Source: Actinomycetes bacterium
Lineage (GTDB): Bacteria > Actinomycetota > Actinomycetes > Mycobacteriales > Mycobacteriaceae
NCBI GenBank assembly: GCA_023432405.1
Contig: JAEYUQ010000015.1
Span: 62,001 to 126,000 of the forward strand
Reading direction: 5' to 3'
Length of the DNA stretch: 64,000 nt
The notes below the pieces were generated by a model. That model ran no database searches. It was not told the origin of the DNA and worked only from the letters and a program-made list of their open reading frames with translations. Below are positions 28,033-39,070 of the stretch, piece after piece. The translations under genes and the position numbers were made by a program. Within the stretch, counting starts at the first letter, position 1; every line of letters starts with the position of its first letter.

Positions 28033-28991
28033 GATCTCATGTCCTTTCCAGTCAGACGAAGGAACACATCTTCTAGAGTGCTGTGTTGAGTACTCAGCGT
28101 GGTAATGAGCACGTGTTGCTCAGCTGCAGCGCGCGCTACCTGCGCTACCTGCTCTGGAAGAGTCTGCTCCTCAGGATTCAGTTCCACCTCATACTGCAAT
28201 GGCCGAATGGCAGTGGCCGGGGGATACTCCAAGGGCTTATTGGTACTCAGGAAGATTTTTCGATGACCCTGAGACAAAGATCCCCGTGCCTCCTGAGAGG
28301 TCAAATCCTCTGGAGTTCCTTGGGCAATAAGCCGTCCGTGGTCGATGATTGCCACAGTATCCGCCAAAGATTCAGCTTCATCCATGAAGTGTGTGGTGAG
28401 AATGACCGTTACTCCATCTCGTTTCAGTGCCGAGATGGTGTCCCACACCATAAGCCGTGATTGAGCATCCATTCCTGCCGTGGGCTCGTCGAGAAAGACA
28501 AGTTCGGGACGTCCGATGAGAGCGAGAGCTAAAGACAATCGCTGCTTTTGCCCACCGGAGAGTGCCCGATACTTAGTGGAACGCTGATGATCCAACCCTA
28601 GAGTGCGTAGAAGCCACTCCGGATCTAAAGGATGCGCACTGTACTTCGCAGAAAGAGCGAGCAACTCCATTGCAGTGATGCCTGTATAACCCCCACCGTC
28701 TTGAAGCATGATCCCCACTCGTTCCCGAATGTTTTGTGCGTGGGTGGTGGGATCAAAACCCAGAACAGTAATAGAACCGCTATCAGGTGTCAGGAACCCC
28801 TCACACATATCAATAGTTGTGGTTTTCCCTGCTCCATTGGGTCCTAGAAAAGCCAAAATCTCCCCACGGCGAACCGTCAAAGAGAGCTTATCGACGGCGC
28901 GAAAGTCACCGAAGCTCTTTGATACTTCGATGAGCTCAAGGACAGCCTCCGAAGAATCCTCGGAGGCTGATGGTGTAGACGTTGATTTCAC
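28029..28991 (-). CDS. ABC transporter ATP-binding protein
   Basis: About 320 aa. Walker A G-P-N-G-A-G-K-T-T-T, Q-loop L-Q-D-G-G, signature L-S-G-G-Q-K-Q-R, Walker B L-V-F-L-D-E-P-T-A-G-M-D, switch histidine T-T-H. The start is uncertain: GTG 28991 leaves an 11-nt gap to mptB, whereas an in-frame GTG at 29054 would overlap mptB by 52 nt with an unconserved Cys-rich N-terminus. Neither has a clear ribosome site. It pairs with the ABC-2 permease downstream. Confidence 0.9.
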   Translation of the reverse strand: MKSTSTPSASEDSSEAVLELIEVSKSFGDFRAVDKLSLTVRRGEILAFLGPNGAGKTTTIDMCEGFLTPDSGSITVLGFDPTTHAQNIRERVGIMLQDGGGYTGITAMELLALSAKYSAHPLDPEWLLRTLGLDHQRSTKYRALSGGQKQRLSLALALIGRPELVFLDEPTAGMDAQSRLMVWDTISALKRDGVTVILTTHFMDEAESLADTVAIIDHGRLIAQGTPEDLTSQEARGSLSQGHRKIFLSTNKPLEYPPATAIRPLQYEVELNPEEQTLPEQVAQVARAAAEQHVLITTLSTQHSTLEDVFLRLTGKDMRS

Positions 28992-29002
28992 AGAGGATGA
29001 CT

Positions 29003-30748
29003 TTAACGCACATCTAAAATCCCGCGGCGTCGTAAGGCATAGGCAATGAGGCACAGGAAGGCAACGAAGAAGATGAAAGCACTGGTGTAGATGGTCAACA
29101 CTGTGATGGGAGGCAGTCCTAGCCCTCGGGGGAGCACAAAGAAGCTAAACGCAGTGGAGTAGAGCACCACACAAGCCCTGAAGAAAGGTCTGTTAGCCCA
29201 CGCAGACAGAGGAATGATGGCCCAGAGCGCATACCAGGGGTTGATAACGGGAAACAAGATAACAAGCACAAAGGTGGAGACGCCGAACCCGCCGAGAGGA
29301 TGAATCTTTCCAGTAAGAGAGGCAAAGAGCATTCGCAGGAGAAAAGCGATTGCCACGGCAATACCCGCTCCCCGTGTGATGATGAGGATGGCGTCACTGT
29401 GATCCCCAAGCCCTAGCAACATTCCCAGGTAGGAGGCACATACTCCCGTGAGGGTGGTGATGGACATCCAACTACGGATAGTCGCCGCGCCTCCTTGCCC
29501 GGTAATCCATCCCAGCCCAATTCCAGTTCCCGCAGAAATAACAAGAACGCTTAGCACCAGAATGACTGCATAAATGAGAGCAGAGCGCACTACCGCGCGC
29601 CGGGAAGAAAGACCTCGCGCCATGAAGGATCTGGCCAGAATCATGCCAGCAAATCCAAGGGCTAGGAATCCTGTTACTTTGACCATTCCCGCACAGCTCA
29701 CCAAAACTGCGGAAATCACAATCAACCAGCTACCATTAGCATTACGGTTTTCGGTCAAGGCGTCGGCACCACGACAGCTCAACTCAATGCCCACAAGGAT
29801 GAGCCCCATCATAAGTGCTTCGTTGTGAATTCCCCCTATTAGATGAAGAAGCGTAAGGGGATTGAGAATTCCCAGCCACAAAGCAGTGGATGGATTCACA
29901 TGGCAGCGCCGAGAAAGGTGAAGAACTCCCCACCCGGCGGCAATAATACCCAGACTGGATACTATGCGGTGACAGATCACACCCAATACAACGGAATCCT
30001 GTGTGAGCTGGGAGATGCCTGCCGCAATACCTAGGGCAACTGGCCCGTAAGGGGAGGGTGAGTGCGCCCAAATGAAGGGGACTGAACGCGCAAGGAGATT
30101 AGAAGGGCCTAGGAGATCAATAGGGCCTGCTGCGTAGGGATCCATTCCTTGTTGCACAATGGATCCCTGGGCTAGATAGGAATAAATATCTTGCGTAAAA
30201 AGGGGAGCTGTCACGATGAGCGGCAGAATCCACACAACAAGGGTGCGGCGCAAGGCCGTCAGTGATACGCAGCGCTCCAATGGGCGGTGTTTTCCCGTTA
30301 ACGACGCCCCTGTAAAGGGCGCCATGAGAACCCATGCTGTCACTAGGAGCCCTACACCCACCATCACCATGACTGAGGATGTCTGAAGCATTCTGCTCAG
30401 AAGCTGCCCGCCGGGGAAGAAGGGGTATGGATTATTGACCACCGGGGTGGCACCTGCTCCTAGTCCGCCGAGACTTATCAGCAGTACCCCAACCGTTCCC
30501 ATCCAGCGCAGGGCAGCAAACCTTGGCATTTCCTGGTAGTTGAGGTGTGGTGGCTCGGGGAGAAGGTCGTGGCCAACAATGGTCCTGACTAAGGTAGAGC
30601 CACTTTTAATCTCTGCAGTGGACTGGGTGTGCTGTGAAGGGGTAGGCGTATCTTCGAGGTGCAACTGCGAGGAACGGGACCCTGCTGTTCCAATCCGAGG
30701 GACGTCGTTAAGGAGTGCTTTCCATAGCGAAGTCCTGCGGTTTTTCAT
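29003..30748 (-). CDS. mptB: Alpha-(1->6)-mannopyranosyltransferase MptB
   Basis: 581 aa GT-C polytopic glycosyltransferase with 12-13 membrane helices after a polar ~80-residue N-terminus. The first external loop carries the acidic catalytic motif in F-T-Q-D-I-Y-S-Y-L-A-Q-G. MptB starts the alpha-1,6-mannan backbone of lipomannan/lipoarabinomannan from polyprenyl-phosphate-mannose. I chose ATG 30748 because TAACAT (30762-30757) lies 8 nt upstream; a GTG at 30754 is also in frame. It is divergent from sufR, as in C. glutamicum. Confidence 0.92.
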   Translation of the reverse strand: MKNRRTSLWKALLNDVPRIGTAGSRSSQLHLEDTPTPSQHTQSTAEIKSGSTLVRTIVGHDLLPEPPHLNYQEMPRFAALRWMGTVGVLLISLGGLGAGATPVVNNPYPFFPGGQLLSRMLQTSSVMVMVGVGLLVTAWVLMAPFTGASLTGKHRPLERCVSLTALRRTLVVWILPLIVTAPLFTQDIYSYLAQGSIVQQGMDPYAAGPIDLLGPSNLLARSVPFIWAHSPSPYGPVALGIAAGISQLTQDSVVLGVICHRIVSSLGIIAAGWGVLHLSRRCHVNPSTALWLGILNPLTLLHLIGGIHNEALMMGLILVGIELSCRGADALTENRNANGSWLIVISAVLVSCAGMVKVTGFLALGFAGMILARSFMARGLSSRRAVVRSALIYAVILVLSVLVISAGTGIGLGWITGQGGAATIRSWMSITTLTGVCASYLGMLLGLGDHSDAILIITRGAGIAVAIAFLLRMLFASLTGKIHPLGGFGVSTFVLVILFPVINPWYALWAIIPLSAWANRPFFRACVVLYSTAFSFFVLPRGLGLPPITVLTIYTSAFIFFVAFLCLIAYALRRRGILDVR

Positions 30749-30756
30749 AGGCACCT

Positions 30757-30762
30757 ATGTTA
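30757..30762 (-). promoter_or_regulatory. -10 box for a leaderless mptB transcript
   Basis: Minus-strand TAACAT, 8 nt, then ATG 30748. It lies 35 bp from the suf operator, so SufR could in principle affect both directions. Confidence 0.5.
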
Positions 30763-30796
30763 CTTCCCAGAAAGAGAAACACGGTAGCCTGAGGAG

Positions 30797-30820
30797 TTAG
30801 GCAACACTAATGTTGCCTAA
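30797..30820. promoter_or_regulatory. Candidate SufR operator of the suf operon
   Basis: TTAGGCAACA (30797-30806) and its exact reverse complement (30811-30820) flank a 4-nt centre. The site contains CAAC-N6-GTTG (30802-30815), the motif described for cyanobacterial SufR. The right arm covers a -35-like TTGCCT (30813-30818), spaced 16 bp from a -10 TAGCAT (30835-30840). Bound repressor would therefore block the sufR promoter. The DtxR (iron) box also ends in TTAGG / CCTAA but is 19 bp, so the spacing does not fit. Confidence 0.75.
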
Positions 30821-30834
30821 TTAAAATTCACGAC

Positions 30835-30840
30835 TAGCAT
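30835..30840 (+). promoter_or_regulatory. suf operon promoter -10
   Basis: TAGCAT, 16 bp after TTGCCT (-35) in the SufR palindrome. It lies 42 nt before the sufR ATG. Confidence 0.55.
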
Positions 30841-30882
30841 GATGAGGGTTGTCAGAGTCTGTGACGGGAGGTGTGAAAACTG

Positions 30883-31806
30883 ATGACTGATTCTTCACAG
30901 GCCTCAAGGCCTCCACAAGGAGTGCCCACGCAGTCACATAGGGGCGCGCCCAGGCTGGTGTCTGCTGGCTCTAAAAAGCGGCAGTCAGGCCAGCCCGCTG
31001 ATGGAAGGGGTGTTTCCACCCAGTCGGCTGGCGGGAGCGCTTCTGCGACGCGCACAAGCGAAAAGCGCAGTACCGACGGAGAAACGCGCCGCAGAATAAT
31101 GTTGGCGCTTCTGCAGATGGGACCTCTGACCGCCGCTGAGCTCGCTCGAGACATGGATATGACTCCAGCTGGGATTCGCCGTCATATTGATGCCCTCGAG
31201 AGGGAAGGGCTGGCGGAAGTATCCCCACATCCGAATATTAAAAACAATGGCCACGTTTCCCGAGGCCGTCCCGCGAAGGCATATCGGCTCACAGATAACG
31301 GGCGGGATCGTTTTGGGACTCGCTACGATACCTTGGCCTCACATGCGCTCGCCGCTCTTCGGGAATCAGGTGGTACGCAGGCTCTTAAGGATTTTGCAGA
31401 AGCAAGGGTAAACGCCATTGTTGAGGGTGTAGAACCTGCCGATGGCAGTCCTGAATCCATCGAAGAGACGGTGGATCAGCTGGTGGAGGCTTTCGCTGAG
31501 TACGGCTGTGCGCCTTCCGTGTCGCGGGCAGGCGAGGGCATTCAAATTCTTCAACATCACTGCCCTATAGCGGCAGTGGCAGAGCACTTCCCAGAAATGT
31601 GCCGTGCAGAGTACGAAGCAGTTTCCCGCCTAGTGGGTATGCATATTCAACCCTTGGCGACGATTGCGGACGGACATGGTGTGTGTACCACCAACATCCC
31701 CCTGACCAAGCTGAGTAAGAAAGGCTCTCAGCGCACACCAAGTGAGTCTTCACGCTCTGTTTCCCCCATATCTTCACTATCCACTCCTGAGGAAAGGAGC
31801 AGCTAA
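30883..31806 (+). CDS. sufR: Iron-sulfur cluster-sensing repressor SufR
   Basis: 307 aa. A ~65-residue Ser/Arg/Pro-rich N-terminal extension precedes a winged helix-turn-helix (~68-135; [13 protein letters not shown] and R-G-R-P-A-K-A-Y). The sensor domain has Cys227, Cys240 and Cys268 (C-x12-C-x27-C), matching the three-cysteine actinobacterial pattern for binding a cluster; cyanobacterial SufR has four. It is predicted to repress suf when Fe-S clusters are sufficient. The GGGAGG ribosome site is 11 nt before ATG 30883. The TAA overlaps the sufB ATG. Confidence 0.93.
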   Translation: MTDSSQASRPPQGVPTQSHRGAPRLVSAGSKKRQSGQPADGRGVSTQSAGGSASATRTSEKRSTDGETRRRIMLALLQMGPLTAAELARDMDMTPAGIRRHIDALEREGLAEVSPHPNIKNNGHVSRGRPAKAYRLTDNGRDRFGTRYDTLASHALAALRESGGTQALKDFAEARVNAIVEGVEPADGSPESIEETVDQLVEAFAEYGCAPSVSRAGEGIQILQHHCPIAAVAEHFPEMCRAEYEAVSRLVGMHIQPLATIADGHGVCTTNIPLTKLSKKGSQRTPSESSRSVSPISSLSTPEERSS

Positions 31807-33272
31807 TGACGCAGACTCAGGTACCTCCTGAGGCACCCTCCCAGCAGGGGAGTGCTTCTGCACCCAGATCTGATAAGGACATCATCGAATCTATGGGTGC
31901 TTACAGCTACGGCTGGCATGATTCTGACGCGGCTGGAGCTGCTGCTCAGCGAGGTCTTTCCGAAGATGTTGTTCGGCATATCTCCGAGATGAAAGGTGAG
32001 CCGGAGTGGATGAGGCAGTACCGGCTTCAGGCCTACGAGATTTTTAAGAAGAAGCCCACACCCACATGGGGGCCTGATCTCTCAGAGATTAATTATGACG
32101 AATTCAAATACTACGTTCGCTCCACTGAGAAGCAGGCTACAAGCTGGGAAGATCTACCCTCTGACATTAAAAACACCTATGACCGTCTGGGGATCCCGGA
32201 GGCAGAGAAGAAACGCCTGGTGGCTGGGGTTGCTGCTCAGTACGAATCTGAGGTGGTCTATCACCAGATTCAAAAGGAGCTGGAGGAACAAGGCGTTATC
32301 TTCGTGGATACAGATACGGGCCTTCGAGAGTATCCAGAGCTTTTCCGCGAGTATTTCGCGTCCGTGGTTCCTTCCGGGGATAACAAGTTCTCAGCATTAA
32401 ATAGCGCAGTGTGGTCTGGTGGTTCTTTTGTGTACGTGCCGAAGGGAGTACACGTATCCATTCCACTCCAGGCATATTTCCGCATTAACACCGAAAACAT
32501 GGGCCAGTTTGAACGCACCCTTATCATTGTTGATGAAGACGCCTATGTTCACTATGTGGAGGGTTGTACTGCTCCTATTTATGATTCGGACTCTTTGCAC
32601 TCCGGTGTTGTGGAGATTGTGGTGAAGAAAGGTGCCCGCTGCCGTTATACCACCATCCAAAACTGGTCGAACAACGTCTATAACTTGGTTACGCAGCGTG
32701 CTCGCTGTGAAGAAGGCGCCACGATGGAGTGGGTAGACGGCAACATCGGTTCTAAAATCTGTATGAAATACCCTGGTGTCTGGATGACAGGCCCCTATGC
32801 GAAGGGCTCGGTGCTTTCTGCAGCCTTTGCTGGGGAGGGTCAAATCATGGATACCGGAGCCAAGATGAAGCATCTGGCACCTCATACCTCATCCACGATC
32901 GTCTCTAAGTCAGTGTCTCGCTCTGGAGGGCGTTCTGCTTATCGCGGTCTTGTAGAAGTTCATGCCAACGCCCATCATTCCAGTTCCAATGTGGAGTGTG
33001 ACGCGCTGCTGGTGGATGATGTGTCGCGGTCAGATACCTACCCCTATAACGACATCCGCAATGACCACGTTTCCTTGGGTCATGAGGCGAAGGTATCGCA
33101 AGTTTCCGAGGAGCAGTTGTTTTACTTAATGAGCCGAGGAATATCCGAGGAAGAAGCAATGTCCATGATTGTACGTGGCTTTGTGGAGCCTATCGCCAAG
33201 GAGCTGCCTATGGAATATGCCTTGGAGCTCAATAGGTTAATTGAATTGCAAATGGAAGGATCGGTGGGTTAA
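31806..33272 (+). CDS. sufB: Fe-S cluster assembly scaffold protein SufB
   Basis: 488 aa. It is the scaffold half of the SufBC2D complex, with the right-handed beta-helix core [16 protein letters not shown], the E-G-C-T-A-P region and the C-terminal [16 protein letters not shown]. It is intein-free, unlike the mycobacterial SufB. AAAGGAG precedes an ATG that overlaps the sufR stop (TAATG). sufD begins at the next base after its stop. Confidence 0.97.
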   Translation: MTQTQVPPEAPSQQGSASAPRSDKDIIESMGAYSYGWHDSDAAGAAAQRGLSEDVVRHISEMKGEPEWMRQYRLQAYEIFKKKPTPTWGPDLSEINYDEFKYYVRSTEKQATSWEDLPSDIKNTYDRLGIPEAEKKRLVAGVAAQYESEVVYHQIQKELEEQGVIFVDTDTGLREYPELFREYFASVVPSGDNKFSALNSAVWSGGSFVYVPKGVHVSIPLQAYFRINTENMGQFERTLIIVDEDAYVHYVEGCTAPIYDSDSLHSGVVEIVVKKGARCRYTTIQNWSNNVYNLVTQRARCEEGATMEWVDGNIGSKICMKYPGVWMTGPYAKGSVLSAAFAGEGQIMDTGAKMKHLAPHTSSTIVSKSVSRSGGRSAYRGLVEVHANAHHSSSNVECDALLVDDVSRSDTYPYNDIRNDHVSLGHEAKVSQVSEEQLFYLMSRGISEEEAMSMIVRGFVEPIAKELPMEYALELNRLIELQMEGSVG

Positions 33273-34550
33273 ATGCCAGGTCAAACTGCAGTCTCCGGCA
33301 CTCCCCACAACACAAAGGGAGATCTTTTCCGGTCTTTTGATGTGGAAGACTTTGCCGTTCCCCACTTCAAAGATGAGGAGTGGCGTTATACACCGTTGCG
33401 CAAACTTCGTGGCCTCCATGATGGCTCCTTTGCTCCGATAGTGGAGCAGGAGATCGCTGTCACCCTGCCCAATGTAGACCGGGAGGCTGGGGCTTCTGGG
33501 CACCTGCAGGAGAAGCTTCCGGGAGTGACCGTACGAACGCTGGATCCCCAGGATCCGCTACTGCGCCGAACCGGGGGAGCAGTAGATCGCATTGGTGCTC
33601 AGGTGTGGTCCTCGCTACCCTCAGCCCAGTACCTCGGTGTTGCTGCGAACACCCAGGTTATAGACACGATCACCATTGATGTCACAGGACGCGGTGAGGG
33701 TGTAACCTCCTGCGGCGCCACCGTGGTGGAAGTGGAAGCAGGAGCTGAGGCGACCGTCGTTATGCGGTACAGGGGAAGTGGAACCCACGCGGATAATATC
33801 GAAATCTTGGTGGGAGACGCTGCTCGCCTCAATCTCATTGTGGATATTGATTGGAATCCTGATGCGGTCCACGTCCTTGGCGCTCAGGCTGTCCTGGGGC
33901 GTGATGCCACTTTGCGTGCAAGTGTGGCTGAATTTGGTGGAGACGTGGTCCGGGTGTTTCCTCGAGTTGCCTTCACAGCACCAGGTGGGGATGCAGAATT
34001 AACGGGAGTGTACTTCGCTGACGCAGGACAATACTTTGAAAACCGTCTGCTGGTGGATCACTCGGTACCCCACTGCCGGTCGAATGTGCTGTATAAAGGT
34101 GCGCTCCAGGGTGAGAAAGGCAGTCGAGACACGGAATCTCATACCGCCTGGGTAGGTGACATCATCATTCGCGCGGGTGCTGAAGGCACAGACACCTATG
34201 AAACTAACCGTAATTTGGTTCTCAGCGAGGGAGCCCGTGCCGACGCCGTTCCTAATCTGGAGATCGAAACCGGACAGATTAAAGCCGGTCACGCTGCAAC
34301 AGTGGGACGTTTTGAGGATGATCACCTGTTTTATCTCCAGGCAAGGGGTATTCCAGAGAAAGAAGCACGCCGTCTCATTGTTCACGGTTTCTTCTCCGAG
34401 GCCATTAACTTCATTCCCGAACCCGCGGTTCGGGAGTCTCTGGAAGCTCGAATTGCCGGGGAACTCGATAACGTTAACCTGACACAGGACGTCAGCCTTC
34501 CAGATTCTGCTTCTTCCAGCTCCGCTACTGCCGTTAACCCTCTCAACTAA
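33273..34550 (+). CDS. sufD: Fe-S cluster assembly protein SufD
   Basis: 425 aa, paralogue of SufB and partner in SufBC2D. Visible: D-E-E-W-R-Y-T-P-L near the N-terminus, N-R-L-L-V-D-H, L-Y-K-G-A-L, H-T-A-W-V-G-D, the conserved late D-A-V-P-N-L-E-I-E-T and H-A-A-T-V-G-R-F-E-D-D-H-L-F-Y-L-Q-A-R-G-I. Its ATG directly follows the sufB TAA. The C-terminal ~25 residues are Ser/Ala-rich and poorly conserved. Confidence 0.96.
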   Translation: MPGQTAVSGTPHNTKGDLFRSFDVEDFAVPHFKDEEWRYTPLRKLRGLHDGSFAPIVEQEIAVTLPNVDREAGASGHLQEKLPGVTVRTLDPQDPLLRRTGGAVDRIGAQVWSSLPSAQYLGVAANTQVIDTITIDVTGRGEGVTSCGATVVEVEAGAEATVVMRYRGSGTHADNIEILVGDAARLNLIVDIDWNPDAVHVLGAQAVLGRDATLRASVAEFGGDVVRVFPRVAFTAPGGDAELTGVYFADAGQYFENRLLVDHSVPHCRSNVLYKGALQGEKGSRDTESHTAWVGDIIIRAGAEGTDTYETNRNLVLSEGARADAVPNLEIETGQIKAGHAATVGRFEDDHLFYLQARGIPEKEARRLIVHGFFSEAINFIPEPAVRESLEARIAGELDNVNLTQDVSLPDSASSSSATAVNPLN

Positions 34551-34566
34551 GACAACAGAAAAGATC

Positions 34567-37028
<2,462 letters not shown>

Positions 37029-37045
<17 letters not shown>

Positions 37046-37415
37046 GAACATCGTGACTGACAAGATTCCGCCTCAGACCCCGGAGCAGGACTCTCTCACA
37101 TTCGACGTCCAGGAATACCTGAGGGATGTTATTGATCCTGAACTGGGAATCAATGTTGTTGATCTGGGATTGGTCTACGACATCTGGGCTGAAGAAAACG
37201 CTGAGGGGACACAGGACGTGCATGTGAACATGACCTTGACCTCTCCCGCGTGCCCACTGACTGAACTCATTGAGGATCAAGCCCACTCAGCAATTGTTGG
37301 TAGCGGGCTTACGGATAATCTGCACATTCATTGGGTATGGTTGCCCGCCTGGAATCAGCAGATGATTACAGAAGAAGGCCGAGAGCAGCTTAGAGCCCTG
37401 GGCTTTGCTGTGTAG
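37029..37415 (+). CDS. sufT: SufT / MIP18-family (DUF59) Fe-S maturation protein
   Basis: 128 aa. The DUF59 signature is visible as V-I-D-P-E-L-G-I-N-V-V-D-L-G-L-V-Y, then T-L-T-S-P-A-C-P-L-T-E with the conserved cysteine. The family helps maturation of Fe-S proteins. ATG 37029 overlaps sufU by 17 nt; GTG 37053, 7 nt after the sufU stop, is an equally plausible start. Last gene of the suf operon; a separate promoter follows for the ABC-F gene. Confidence 0.92.
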
Positions 37416-37424
37416 ATAGCCGGT

Positions 37425-37430
37425 TATACT
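37425..37430 (+). promoter_or_regulatory. -10 box for a leaderless ABC-F transcript
   Basis: TATACT is a near-perfect -10. It ends 8 nt before GTG 37439, with no ribosome site between, and lies only 10 nt after the sufT stop. Confidence 0.6.
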
Positions 37431-37438
37431 GCTTCCTC

Positions 37439-39070
37439 GTGATTGTCACCACAGATTTAGAAGTACGGGTGGGTGCTCGTACTTTACTTCAAGCCCCCGG
37501 TCAGCATCTTCGGATTCAACCTGGTGATCGTATTGGTTTGATCGGCCGAAATGGAGCCGGAAAAACTACCACCATGAGGATTTTGGCTGGGGAGACCAAA
37601 CCCTACGGTGGTTCGGTGACAGTCAGTGGATCTGTGGGATACCTCCCCCAGGACTCCAGAGAAGGCTCTCTGGAACAGACGGCGCGAGATAGGGTGCTCT
37701 CTGCACGAGGGTTAGATCGCCTCCAAAGCTCGATGGAGCGGCAACAAGAGATCATGGAGACAACCCTCAATGAATCCAAGAGAGACGCCGCCATTCGGAA
37801 GTATTCGCGCCTGGAGGAACGCTACCAGCAGCTTGGGGGCTATGAAGCAACGGCAGAGGCCGCCCAAATCTGTGATAATTTGGGGCTTCCGGCACGTATC
37901 CTGGATCAACCTCTCAGCACGCTCTCAGGGGGACAGCGCCGGCGAGTAGAACTGGCTCAGATTCTCTTTTCCACCGGAGCAGATTCCGGGAAGTCCACAA
38001 CCACCCTGCTTCTAGATGAGCCCACAAACCACCTGGATGCAGATTCTATTGTTTGGCTGCGCAAATTCCTGGCCAAACACGAGGGTGGACTGCTTGTGAT
38101 TTCCCATGACCTTGAGCTTCTTGATGCCGTGTGCAACAAAATCTGGTACTTAGATGCCACCCGGGGTGAAGCTGATGTTTACAACATGAACTTTGAGAAG
38201 TACCAGAAGGCCAGGGCTGTGGATGAAGCACGGCGACGTCGAGAGAGAGCGAATGCAGAAAAGAAGGCGGCGGCACTCAAGAAGCAGGCTGCAAAACTAG
38301 GAGCCAAGGCTACGAAGGCTCGCGCCGCCAAACAGATGGAAGCCCGAGCCGAAAAACTCCTCGGCTCTCTTCAAGAGGAACACAGGCCGGACAAGGTAGC
38401 GCACATTACTTTCCCGGAACCTGCTCCTTGTGGGAAAACACCGCTGGTAGGAACCGGACTCACCAAGATGTACGGATCCCTGGAAGTTTTTGCTGGGGTG
38501 GACCTGGCAATAGACCGCGGATCTCGTGTGGTGATTTTAGGGTTTAATGGCGCCGGAAAAACTACTCTCCTTAAGCTCCTCGCCGGCATTGAAACCTCTG
38601 ACGGGGGAGGGCGTGTGGTTCCCGGTCATGGGTTGAAGATTGGGTACTTTGCCCAGGAACATGACACTTTGGACCCACAGGCAAGCGTCTGGGACAACGC
38701 TATCCAGGCGTGCCCTGATGCAGGGGAACAGGATTTGAGAGGTGTTTTGGGTGCTTTCATGTTCAGTGGGGATCAGCTGGAACAACGCGCCGGCACTCTC
38801 TCCGGGGGTGAACAAACTCGGTTAGCTCTGGCCACCTTGGTGAGTTCTCAGGCTAATGTCCTGCTCTTGGACGAGCCCACGAACAACCTCGATCCTGTCT
38901 CACGTGAACAGGTGTTAGACGCTATCCGCACCTATCACGGTGCGGTAGTGCTCGTCACCCATGATCCTGGTGCCGTCACAGCCTTGGAGCCAGAACGCGT
39001 GATTGTTCTGCCGGACGGAACCGAGGACCTATGGAGTGAGGAATACATGGAATTGGTAGAGCTGGCCTAG
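37439..39070 (+). CDS. ABC-F family ATPase (duplicated ATPase, no membrane domain)
   Basis: 543 aa. Two ABC domains: Walker A G-R-N-G-A-G-K-T-T and G-F-N-G-A-G-K-T-T; signatures L-S-G-G-Q-R-R-R and L-S-G-G-E-Q-T-R; Walker B L-L-L-D-E-P-T-N-H-L-D and L-L-L-D-E-P-T-N-N-L-D. They are joined by a Lys/Arg/Ala-rich linker (~260-310) typical of ribosome-associated ABC-F proteins. It probably acts in translation. No evidence ties it to antibiotic resistance. The stop lies in a CTAG shared with the convergent metE stop. Confidence 0.93.
   Translation: MIVTTDLEVRVGARTLLQAPGQHLRIQPGDRIGLIGRNGAGKTTTMRILAGETKPYGGSVTVSGSVGYLPQDSREGSLEQTARDRVLSARGLDRLQSSMERQQEIMETTLNESKRDAAIRKYSRLEERYQQLGGYEATAEAAQICDNLGLPARILDQPLSTLSGGQRRRVELAQILFSTGADSGKSTTTLLLDEPTNHLDADSIVWLRKFLAKHEGGLLVISHDLELLDAVCNKIWYLDATRGEADVYNMNFEKYQKARAVDEARRRRERANAEKKAAALKKQAAKLGAKATKARAAKQMEARAEKLLGSLQEEHRPDKVAHITFPEPAPCGKTPLVGTGLTKMYGSLEVFAGVDLAIDRGSRVVILGFNGAGKTTLLKLLAGIETSDGGGRVVPGHGLKIGYFAQEHDTLDPQASVWDNAIQACPDAGEQDLRGVLGAFMFSGDQLEQRAGTLSGGEQTRLALATLVSSQANVLLLDEPTNNLDPVSREQVLDAIRTYHGAVVLVTHDPGAVTALEPERVIVLPDGTEDLWSEEYMELVELA

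Noticed and set aside
30797..30820. DtxR box before sufR because it starts TTAGG and ends CCTAA
   Set aside because: The arms are 5 bp too far apart; CAAC-N6-GTTG explains it better.
37439..39070. Antibiotic-resistance role for the ABC-F protein
   Set aside because: Nothing in the interdomain linker or context supports it; housekeeping ABC-F proteins look the same.
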